Assembly (NCBI RefSeq): GCF_001659605.2 | Contig: NC_035164.2 | Coordinates: 9,386,994-9,450,993, forward strand | Length of the DNA: 64,000 nucleotides | Source of the DNA: Manihot esculenta | Lineage: Eukaryota; Streptophyta; Magnoliopsida; Malpighiales; Euphorbiaceae | Direction: 5' to 3' | Part shown: positions 12,501 to 20,953 of the stretch, one piece after another | How the letters are laid out: every line of letters starts with the position of its first letter | How positions within the stretch are numbered: the first letter of the stretch is position 1 | Program-made: the position numbers and the translations under genes | Notes under the pieces: generated by a model | What the model was told of the DNA's origin: nothing | The model's database searches: none | Seen by the model: only the letters and a program-made list of their open reading frames with translations

Positions 12501-13508
12501 TCGGAAAGGACTGGTGTGCTGGGTTATAATGATGGGAGGAACCGTCTTTGGTCTCTTGATGTTCCTCCCAAAGTTCGTGATTTTCTTTGGCGTGCTTGTC
12601 ATGGAGTGCTTCCTACTCGGGATATTCTTTTGAGGCGTGGGATACATGTACCTGCTGCATGTCTTTTTTGTGATCATGATGAATCTATTTCACATGTTTT
12701 TTTGCATTGTCCAATGGCTGTTGAGTTATGGAGACTTGCTGGTTTTTCTACTGCTGTTGCTTTTCCTATATTCATGGATTTCTTTATTCATATTTATAAT
12801 ACTTTTGGCAGAGAAAGGACAGCACGTATGGCTATACATGCATGGAAGTTATGGCATGCCAGGAATGAAAGATTGTGGGTCAATAAAGTTTTGTCACCTA
12901 GTGAGGTTCATCATGCTGCTAGTTCCTATTTTACTGATTATGTGGCTTCACTTGTGGCTCGGCCAAGGACGTTATCCCACCTATCTGTTCCTCGTGTGCT
13001 CCCTTTGGTTGAGGCTACCACTCTTGAAGTTGATTGGATTGCATTCATTGATTGTGCAGTCTTTGCTAGTGCTGATTTGTTCGGTTTTGCAGCAGTATTT
13101 GAGGACTTGCAAGGCTTCTTTTCCATTGCAATTTCGGGTTTCTATGAGGGGGGTGGGCAACCTGTTATTGCTGAAACTTTGGCCTTGCGTCAATGTTTAT
13201 CTTATGCTAGAGATTATTTTCTTCAGGCTGGTTGTATTTTTACGGATAACCAATCCTTAGCCTTGGCTATTCGCTCTCCTCTGGATGACTTTTCGGAGTT
13301 TGGATTAGTTGTTTCTAATTGCAAGGATACTATGCGGTCTCATGGTAACATTCATGTTCGTTGGGTACGGCGTTCAGAAAATAGAGCCGCCCATTTATTA
13401 GCTAGAGAGTCTATTCATCATGGTAGATTTAAGATTTGGATTGACATTCCTGATTGTCTCTTGGATTATTATTCTACAAGATAAAATAAAGTCTTTCTTG
13501 ATTAAAAA
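9589..13508 (+). mobile_element. 5'-truncated LINE (non-LTR) retrotransposon
   Basis: A 3.9-kb plus-strand insertion encodes the later part of a plant LINE ORF2. It ends in a short 3' UTR and an A-rich tail, and is flanked by a 17-bp near-perfect target-site duplication. The 5' end begins within the endonuclease domain, so ORF1, the promoter and the start of ORF2 are missing. The last 98 bases before the tail recur at 5803-5900, showing at least two insertions of the same family here. It cannot move by itself. Confidence 0.85.
9604..13484 (+). pseudogene. LINE ORF2 remnant: endonuclease, reverse transcriptase, zf-RVT, RNase H
   Basis: The order is the C-terminal half of an AP-like endonuclease (9604-10130, with CSGDYNDI), a linker (10130-10700), then reverse transcriptase (about 10700-11650). 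The RT shows [13 protein letters not shown], the [13 protein letters not shown] motif and the catalytic FADD at about 11466. A zf-RVT region with a Cys/His cluster follows (12540-12760, CLFCDHDESISHVFLHCP). A C-terminal RNase H-like domain (13030-13420) keeps AETLAL and FTDNQS, with a DCA where the first acidic residue lies. Breaks are an in-frame TAG at 9952-9954, an in-frame TGA at 10801-10803 and a one-base frameshift near 12095-12100. The coding frame is otherwise open, so inactivation is fairly recent. Confidence 0.88.
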
Positions 13509-13525
13509 AAAATTAATTATTAATA
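13509..13525. repeat. Right target-site duplication of the LINE
   Basis: Partner of 9572-9588, starting within the A-rich tail, with one mismatch. Confidence 0.7.
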
Positions 13526-13528
13526 TTA

Positions 13529-13533
<5 letters not shown>

Positions 13534-13562
<29 letters not shown>
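13534..13562. repeat. AT dinucleotide microsatellite
   Basis: An almost uninterrupted run of about 12 AT units directly downstream of the LINE tail. Confidence 0.8.
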
Positions 13563-13566
<4 letters not shown>

Positions 13567-13639
13567 CCATGAAAATAATAATATAAATATATACTTTTAG
13601 TTACTTTTTATTATTGACGATACATAACAATCGCAAAAA

Positions 13640-14181
13640 ATAAACTATGAACTATTATTACGAAATAGGTCCACGCAGTAAGGATCAAGTGAGGAAGAGA
13701 TGCGGTCCATCTCGAGGTAAGAAAGATTAGGAACTTTAGTATTCGGGTTATCATCAAACGACTCATTCTTCCCTCAACAAGGCGAGTTTTGGCACGAAAT
13801 TACCGTTATCAAGTATGACTCGACATCTCTTCATTATGTTTGAGATCGCGGGATTTCCACCTAAATAGCTAGCGATGTTTCATATCAAGTAGGCGGCCAC
13901 ATTACTGCTAGATTATCAGAAAAATATCATACTCATCTCCATCTTTTACAGTATAAAGGTAGAAGAACCACATAAATCAAGGTACGCTATTCTCAAACGC
14001 TAAAACTTTAAGCATTTTATTACACTTTCTCTACTCGTCTAGTTACTGACTTGAGCGTCGAAGTGGCTACCGTGGGAACCCACCACTACTTCACATTGTC
14101 TCCCTTGCAGGCTCAAGCCAATCACAAACCAGACCCCCTACGTCATCAGTTTAATCTCAGCTACATCATTTAGTTTCGTTG
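13640..14181 (+). repeat. Probable Tat-type LTR and leader fragment
   Basis: The block contains CAGTATAAAGGTAGAAG (TATA-like, about 13950), then ACTGACTTGAGCGTCG near 14045. TACCGTGGGAACCCACC and a TTGCAGG follow. TGACTTGAGCGTCG with a GGGAACCC motif is a recurrent signature in LTRs of plant Tat-lineage Ty3/gypsy elements. A Tat-type pol remnant lies just beyond the Tekay insertion at 31477, so both may be pieces of one older element with the middle lost. No partner LTR was seen. Confidence 0.4.
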
Positions 14182-14404
14182 CCGGTAGAATCTCGGGTGT
14201 CGGAGACCTCTAGAAGGGTAAAACTATGTTTTCGTAAAATGTTTTAATGTGTTTTATGTTTTAAGCATGAAAGAAAATGAGTTTTTGCATGAAAACAACC
14301 TTGGAGGAAAACTCAGGTTCGGCCGCCGAACCTCAAGTTCGGCCGCCGAACATGGCATGCATGCGGAGGCACTTTCGGCTCCCGAACGTGGCCTGGCCAG
14401 CCAC

Positions 14405-14412
14405 CTATAAAG
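14405..14412 (+). promoter_or_regulatory. TATA box of the outer 5' LTR
   Basis: CTATAAAG sits about 30 bp upstream of GGGCGAGCTTTTCTCCCC. It is conserved at the same place in all six Tekay-type LTRs here, as expected for the U3 promoter. Confidence 0.6.
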
Positions 14413-15474
14413 GGGTCCCTTAGCCGAAAACGGGCGAGCTTTTCTCCCCATTTTCGGCCAAGGTGAGCCCTCCGCCATCCCTCACCAATCTTGAGTTTCT
14501 TCCTTCAGATCTTTCAAGATTTTCATGAGTTTTCACTTTGTTTTGAAGTTTTTGAGCATTTGAGCAAGTTTTGGAGCTTTGAGGTTCAAAGAAACTCAAC
14601 CCCTCCCATCTCCGAGTTTAGGTCGTCTCTCTCTCGATCTTCAAGAGGTAAGAGTCGATCTTAAGCTCATTGCATGTTTTAAGTAAGTTTTAAGTAGATC
14701 TATGGGGTAGAAATGCATGATTAGGTTATTGTTATATTTATGGGTATATGTTGTGTTTATGAACATGTAGATGTTTGATGTGTTGTAGATTGGGGTTTAA
14801 GTTAGTTGAAGCCCCTAGGAACTTGTATGCATGTTGTAGAATAGGAAAAATGCAAGTTTGGAAGGTTTGGGAGGCATCTGTGCATGAGGAGCTGAAGTTT
14901 CTGCCCTTTGGCAGAAACCAGGTTCGGCAGCCGAAGGACTTTCGGCCGCCGAACATGGCTGGGAGGCAAGCCTTTCGGCTGCCGAAGCCTGCCCCTGAAA
15001 AGAGACTTTCGTCTCTGGAGGGCACTTTCAGCCGCCGAAGGTGCCGCCGAACCTGCCTGACTTTCGGCTCTGGAGGGACTTTCGGCCACCGAAGGTGCCG
15101 TCGAAAGTGCCATGTGCAGCCCTCCTTTGCATGTTTTTCCATGATGTTTTGAGGTGTTTTAAGGGAATTTTTGGGGAGTATTTTAGAGTCATGTTCTAGT
15201 ATGTTTGGTCCCTCATTTGAGTCCACCTGTGTAGGTTCGGACCCGAGGAACCGAGGACCCCAGCAGTGAGTTCAGCTGCTTCGGTGTTGTCAGAGTTAGC
15301 CAGAGGTGAGTGGAACTAAACTTAATCTTTTAAATTGAGAAATTAAATGTTTATCATGTTTCATGCATCATGAGTATGCAATAGGATGATTGCATTAGAT
15401 TTCACGAATATGTTGCATTGCATTCTTTATTGTTGATGTGGGTGAATGTTGGATGACCCAATTAGTCCCTGAGG

Positions 15475-15655
15475 GAAGACCAAGACCCCATTCTACGGCC
15501 TGGCACGGAAATGAAAGACCAGGACCCCATTCTACGGCCTGGCACAGATATGGGACTCGAAGACCAGGAGCCCAGAGGAGAGGCCCTGGGGCAATGGTAA
15601 GTAATGTATGATATGACAGGAAGACCAGGACCCCATGCTGCGGCCTGGCACAAAT
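15475..15655. repeat. Hairpin minisatellite in the outer 5' LTR
   Basis: Three or four degenerate units start GACCAGGACCCCAT and end GGCCTGGCAC; each pairs CCAGG with CCTGG. The matching block in the 3' LTR is 30713-30850, with one unit fewer. Confidence 0.7.
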
Positions 15656-15907
15656 GATGCTGGGACTATTTGGTGACAAGTTCACCCAACCCTTATGTGA
15701 ATTGTCTGTGTTATGGTGCATTTCATTAGAGCATGTTTGTTAATATGTTTTCATGGTTCTACTCACTGGGCTTTTTAGCTCACCCCTCTCCCTTTAACCC
15801 CCAGGCTTGCAGGTACAAGATAGAGCAGGAGGTCGGATAGAGTAAAGTCATGGTTATGTAATAGCTAGCAGTGGACATGATTAAATTGTAATGTAATGTC
15901 TTATACA

Positions 15908-15912
15908 GTTAT
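15908..15912. repeat. Target-site duplication, left copy (nested element)
   Basis: GTTAT immediately before the TGTAATACCC start of the nested element is repeated at 23563-23567 immediately after its TTACA end. Confidence 0.9.
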
Positions 15913-16288
15913 TGTAATACCCGGCTAGATTCCGGCATCGGAATCCCTACCTTCCGGTGGAATCTCCGTTGGAATCTGGAATTTTTGAAGATGCCAGAGG
16001 CTTCTAGAGGGGTAAAATGTGTTTTCTAAAAGGTTTTTACTGATTTTATGGTTTTAAATGAAAAAGAATTGAGTTTTAAAAAGAAAAGACCAAGGAGGCA
16101 TTTGCCAGGTTCGGCCGCCGAAAGTGAAGTTCGGCCGCCGAACATGGAAAGGCTTCGGGAGCGCCTTTGGCCTCCGAAAGTCTTGTTTGAACGAGCCAAG
16201 ATTCGGTCGCCGAAAGTCAAGTTCGGCCGCCGAACATGCATGAGTTTAGGGGGCACGTTAGGCTGCCGAAGGTCTTCGACCAGGCCAC

Positions 16289-16296
16289 CTATAAAG
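16289..16296 (+). promoter_or_regulatory. TATA box of the nested 5' LTR
   Basis: CTATAAAG followed by GGCCCTC and a GGGCGAG...CTCCCC start-like region, in the same layout as the other LTRs. Confidence 0.55.
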
Positions 16297-17567
16297 GGCC
16301 CTCAGATCGGAAATGGGCGAGTTTTCTCCCCATTCTCGAGCTCAGGTGAGTTTTTGTCCTCCCTTGGCCATTTTCATGTTTTTCTTCATCTCCTTCATGT
16401 TTTCATGAGTTTTATGGCTGTTTTGAAGAGTTTTCAAGCTTAGATCAAGTTTTGGGAACTTGGAGACCCAAGGAGTTGGTTTCTCCCATCTCCAAGTTAG
16501 AGCTCGCACAAACCCTCGATCTTCAAGAGGTAAGCATGGATCTATGCTTTCTTTTACGTTTCATGAAGTTTTAAGTAAGTTTTAAGAGGTTTTAATGGTT
16601 AAGTATGGGTAGATATGCATGTTAGGCGTTATGTGGGTTTTATGCCCAATGTATGTTATGTGATGCTCATGTATGTTTATATGATGCTATGTTGAATGTT
16701 TAAGCTAGTTTATGCATGTGGGAGAGTGTATGCATGATTGGGAAAGAGCAAGTGAAGTTTTGGATAGTTTTGTTGGTTTTGGCTTATGTGGGTCATAAGC
16801 CATTTAAGTATGCTTTTTGATGTTCTTTGTTGGAGTTTAAACTTGTTTAAACTCCTTTGTGCATGGTTAAGGGTTTATGCATGTTTTGGTAAGGTTGGGT
16901 GCTTGTTTTGGGGTGTTTGGAAGGTTTGGGAGGCTTGAATGCATGAGAAGCTGAGTTCTGCCCTTCTGGGAAGAACTCAGGTTCGGCCGCCGAAAGTAGC
17001 TTCGGCCGCCGAACCTGCCTTTGGATGCATGGTTTGGCCGCCTAACCTTGCCCCCGAAAGTTGAGTTTTGGCTTGAAGGAAGGATTCGGCCGCCGAAAGT
17101 GCCTGAATTTCGTCTCTGGAGTGGGACTTTCGGCCGCCGAAGGTGTCGTCGAAGGTGCCCGAGTTTCGTCTCTGGAGAGAGGGTTCGGCCGCCGAAAGTG
17201 CCCTGTCCAGCCTTTTCAAGGTTGTTTTCTATGCATGTTTAAGTGATGTTTTAGAGTTTTTGGGGAGTTGATTATGAGTGGTTAGAATGTGTTTGGCACC
17301 TCATTCGAGTCCACCTGTGTAGGACTGGACCCGAGGGACCAAGGAGGCCATCAGTGTTAGCAGTTGCGGAGTCAGTCCAGCGTCTGCCAGAGGTGAGTAG
17401 AACTACACTTAATCTTTATTTTATGAAATCAAATGCCTAAAGCATGCTCATGCATCATGTTTATATGTAATAGGTTGATTGCACTAGCTACACGAATATG
17501 AAGCATTGCATTATTTACTGTTGGTGGAGATTGGACCAAGGATGACCCCACTAGCCCTAGAGATGTT

Positions 17568-17666
17568 GTGAGACCTGGCCGGGCCAGGCATACACATACA
17601 GTTATTGTAAGACCTGGCCGGGCCAGGCATACGAAGGTTGTGAGACCCGGCCGGGCCGGGCATACT
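17568..17666. repeat. Palindromic minisatellite CCTGGCC-G-GGCCAGG
   Basis: Three units of about 33-39 bp, each centred on a 15-bp inverted repeat, at about 17572, 17611 and 17644. The third unit has diverged to CCCGGCCGGGCCGGG. The 3' LTR has the same array at 22674-22768. Confidence 0.8.
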
Positions 17667-18462
17667 GAGACTGGAAGGGATGTTTTGGGGTTAGGTCCAA
17701 TCCGTGATATGATTTGTTTGTGCTATGACGCATTTCATGAAAGCATGTAATTAATGAACTATTTTTCCCTGTTTCTACTCACTGGGCTTTTTAGCTCACC
17801 CCTCTCCCCTAACCCCAGTTTTGCAGGTCAGTGGTAGGCCAGGAAGACATCAAGAGTAAAGGTTTTGCTTATGTAATAGTATTAGATTAGTACTTTTAGT
17901 GTGGACATGTATTGTAAATTGATATAATGATTTGTAAGAGAATGTAATGTAACGCAAGTAGAGTTATGTTTATGGTTTAGTACTGTGCTTGGCCCTAAGA
18001 CTTGGTTAGTCCCTGTTTAATACATGATGTATGTTATGTTTAGTGTTGAGTTATGTTTGAACTAAACTGGTGGCATGCGTTGTGTACCACGCTATGGCTT
18101 GATGATGACCCCAGTGTAGGTCTTATGTTTTTGGTTTGATGCATGCACAGGTTAGGTTCTAGTTCTTTGGATGTAATCCCAGCTTGATGTATGTTATGTT
18201 GAACCAGCTAGAGTTTTGATGAGGGCTCTAGTAGGGGGTTTCTTTATGTTTCCAGTATGTCGCATACAGGTCAGGCTCGGTTTGTACATCAGATGTTTGA
18301 GTTTTTATGTTAAAGTTTTGATCATGTATGGGATTTGAACAGGTGATAGGATGTATGTTTGGCTTGCTACGGGTCCCGGCGGCCTTAAGCCGATCTGGAT
18401 CCTAGCGCCGGTGGCGGTTCGAGCCGTTACAGAGGGGTATCGATTTCCGGGTCGTTACAGAG

Positions 18463-18474
18463 TGGTATCAGAGC
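18463..18474 (+). promoter_or_regulatory. Primer-binding site of the nested element (tRNA-Met)
   Basis: TGGTATCAGAGC lies three bases after the 5' LTR. It is the usual plant Ty3/gypsy and Ty1/copia site complementary to the 3' end of initiator tRNA-Met. Confidence 0.85.
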
Positions 18475-18743
18475 TTTGGGCCTCGAGAGTACGGTGTGTT
18501 GCACATCGGAAAGAGGTTGGCTTAGAGGTCATAGAAGGGCAAGCACAATAGGAAGAATCATGTCCACTAGGATAGGATGTTGAGTCCTGTCTTGATTGAA
18601 GATGTGAAATGCCATGATTTTATACATGTGCATTAATGTTATGTATGTATGATATGTATGTGGGTTCATGTGTTTTCATATGAACCGTATGATGCTAATG
18701 ATTGATTGTATGCTTGTGTGTTGTTCTTCAGAGAGGAGCCAGA

Positions 18744-19586
18744 ATGCGAGGTGCTCGTCGATCTGTGGAATCGACTGGAGTTCCATCTGAGAGGGAAGGT
18801 ATGGACACCTTTCCCCCTGCTTTGCCAAGAGCGCAGTCGTGGGGAGTCAGCAGATGGGGAACATCAAGGGACCCTGGAAGGTCTTTTGATGTAAGCAGAG
18901 AAGGAATGGCTCCAAGAAGGATGTCAGCTAGTATGAGGGAAGTGGAGTTGGATGTTCAGAGAAGGGATGTCAGTTTGGGAGTCAGAGTACCAGAAGAAGG
19001 TATGGGAGATTCTCAGGAGAATGCTCAGACTCAGGATTCCAGAATCTCAGGTTCAGGAGGGATTGATCCCTCCACTCTGAGTACAGCCTCCACGAAAAGC
19101 AAGAAGTGGGGCAGAACCCTGAGGGGGGAGAAGAAGAAGTTGTGGAGACGGTTTAAGTCTAGTCTGGGATTAGGTGGTGGTTCGAGCTCTGGCTCAGGCA
19201 GTTCAAGATGCTTGAGGTGCGGAAGGCCGCACAAGGGAGTCTGCCGTTATGGGACTAATCTATGTTACAGGTGCGGACAGGAGGGGCACATAGCACGTGA
19301 GTGTCCCACTGCGCCCAGGTTGGCTCCGTCCCAGCAAGCAGCTTCAGGTAGAGCGGCTCAGCCAGTAGCTCCAGCCGTGTTTCAGGTTAGTGGTCGAGGC
19401 AGAGGAAGAGGGTCAGCCCCTCATTCCTCAGGTTTCCGTGAAGAAGGTCCGTCAGCTCCAGCTCGGATCTTCACCCAAGCTCAGCAAGAGGCAGACACAT
19501 CGAACATGGTGGTGTCAGGTACGCTCACTTTTGAATGTTCTGATGTGTATGTTTTTGTGAACCCTTGTGTTTTTCTCTTTCTTTAG
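18744..19586 (+). pseudogene. Internally deleted Gag with two zinc knuckles
   Basis: The ATG at 18744 begins MRGAR, matching the conserved Gag start of the two larger Tekay elements; 14 upstream codons are also open. The product is about 280 residues. It has the N-terminal Arg/Ser/Pro-rich part, then jumps directly to the basic linker (KSKKWGRTL). A short CLRCGRPHKGVC knuckle and a canonical [15 protein letters not shown] knuckle follow. The proline/tyrosine-rich segment and the capsid-like Retrotrans_gag domain of the relatives are missing. The frame ends where the aspartic protease should start (FVNPC instead of a DPGAS-type site). It could bind nucleic acid but not form a capsid. Confidence 0.75.
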
Positions 19587-20850
19587 TTGCTCTAGGAGCC
19601 GTCGAGAGGTTGAGTTGATAGCTTCAGGGCTAGAGTGTTCTCTTTGGTCAGTGGAACCGAGTGTGATCCATCTGTGGCGGAGTCAGTCTGCCGGTTCAGT
19701 TCTGTGACAGTTGAGGGTAGATGCCTTCCACTCGACTCTGAGGTCCTAGACTTGACTGTCTGGACGTCAATCGAGGGATGGATTGGGTTTTTCTGCTCGT
19801 GGTGCTATCTTGGTCTGCAGAGACAAGGTAGTCAAGTCCAGAGGACAGGATGGGTCAGAGGTAGTCTTCTGAGGGGACACAGTAAGGATGCCTAGAGGTT
19901 TGATGTCAGCCTGTCAGGTTCGTAGGGTGCGTAGGAGGGGTTGCCAGAGGGTTCTAGTTCTTGTTTGAGAGTTTAGCAGTCAGGTCAGGGAACCAGCCTC
20001 AGTGCCAGTTGTTAGAGAGAGTTCTTAGATGTCTTCCCAGGTGAGTTGTTAGGTTTACCACCTGTCAGGGAGTTAGAGTTTGGAATGGAGGTGGTACTTG
20101 GTACCAGGACCATTTCTTTCCTTCCCTATAGGATGGCGCCTGTGTAGAGAGAGGTAATAGTCAGAGTAGAGGCGAGACTTGGTAGACAGGGGTTTTATCC
20201 GACCTAGTACCTCACCCTGGATTGTTCCAGTGTGGTGGTGGGAAAAGAAGGATGAATCCTCGAGACTTTGTAACAACTGTAAGCAGTTGACCAAGGTCAC
20301 TACCAAGGGTAGGTATTCCCATGCAGGATGGATGATCTATTGGGACAGCTAGTAGGAGCTGTTTGTTTTCCAAGATAGACCTGAAATCCGGGTACTACCT
20401 GTGAGAGTTAGAGTTAGTTTTGGGTCAGAAGTGAGAAGAAGCCAGTTAGTGAAGATGAAGAGAAAAGAGTAAGGATCAGAGAAGCGCAGCGGAAGCTAGT
20501 GGAGTTCAGGAGTAGGTTGGGTACTGCTAAGGTGTTTCTTTTGGTAAGGGTGATTTCCTATGGAGAGGATCCATTCGGATTTCTATGTTCCTGTATTATG
20601 GAAGCTCGTGTCAGATCCAAGTGAGGTTCTTAACGAACCAGAGGTGGAGATCGCAGGAGGTCTCACCTATGTTGAGTAGTCAATGCGGATCATTGACACA
20701 CAAGTCAAGAGGCTGAGGAACAAGGAAGTCCCGATGGTGAAAGGTTTGTGGAAATCACCACTGGTTGGTAGTGAGGGCCTAGGAGACCCGGGAGTTTATA
20801 CTCCAGCAGTGCCTGTGTCTCTCTTTTAGGAGAGAGGTTATTAGCTCTGC
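19587..20850 (+). pseudogene. Scrambled pol remnants of the nested element
   Basis: Short pieces resemble the fuller relatives in the same order. Protease-like sequence lies at 19620-19900 and the start of reverse transcriptase (KDG- and QLTK-like pieces) at about 20040-20400. After a large gap comes the end of integrase with the chromodomain tail (TYVE, RLRNKEVPMVK) at about 20600-20830. Many stops and frameshifts are present. The RT core, RNase H and integrase core are deleted. Confidence 0.75.
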
Positions 20851-20915
20851 TTGCTTGGTTGCTTGCTTGTTTATGTATGATTGATGCTATGATTCGAGAT
20901 GCTTGTTTGTTTGAG

Positions 20916-20937
20916 GAACATTCGGGGACGAATGTTC
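20916..20937 (+). other. Stem-loop before the polypurine tract (nested element)
   Basis: Two 9-bp arms, GAACATTCG and CGAATGTTC, flank a GGGA loop, ending three bases before the purine tract. The same structure occurs in the outer (29269-29290) and minus-strand (56018-56039) elements. Confidence 0.65.
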
Positions 20938-20939
20938 TT

Positions 20940-20953
20940 AAAGGGGGGAAGAA
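20940..20953 (+). promoter_or_regulatory. Polypurine tract of the nested element
   Basis: AAAGGGGGGAAGAA directly abuts the 3' LTR start at 20954; it is the expected plus-strand primer. Confidence 0.85.

Larger units (their letters stand above)
14182..15912 (+). repeat. 5' LTR of the outer Tekay element, first part
   Basis: Matches the 3' LTR (29306-31476) from its 42nd base onward and stops at the nested insertion. It contains a TATA box at 14405-14412 in CTATAAAGGGG. Inverted repeats TTCGGCCGCCGAA lie at about 14319, 14338 and 14939, with variants around 15010-15110. CCAGG/CCTGG minisatellite units occupy 15475-15655. Long GC-rich open frames on both strands here (for example 14738-15226) are repeat artefacts. 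Confidence 0.88.
15913..18459 (+). repeat. 5' LTR of the nested element
   Basis: Starts TGTAATACCCGG and ends GTCGTTACA; 2,547 bp. It carries a TATA box at 16289-16296, eight exact TTCGGCCGCCGAA inverted repeats (about 16111-16236 and 16980-17200) and a CCTGGCC/GGCCAGG minisatellite at 17568-17666. The other LTR of this element is 2,609 bp and is the same sequence with small indels. Confidence 0.92.

Noticed and set aside
12637..13260. 207-codon hydrophobic plus-strand frame resembling a membrane protein
   Set aside because: It overlaps the LINE RNase H and zf-RVT region in another frame; its hydrophobicity comes from T-rich codons.
14738..15226. Long GC-rich open frames (162, 125 and 103 codons) with FGGRT/SAAES repeats
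   Set aside because: They are translations of the TTCGGCCGCCGAA repeat in several frames and both strands, recur in every LTR, and match no protein family.
16111..17200. Regularly recurring palindromic repeats suggestive of a CRISPR array
   Set aside because: Spacing is irregular, the repeat is only 13 bp, it lies in retrotransposon LTRs, and the genome is a plant.
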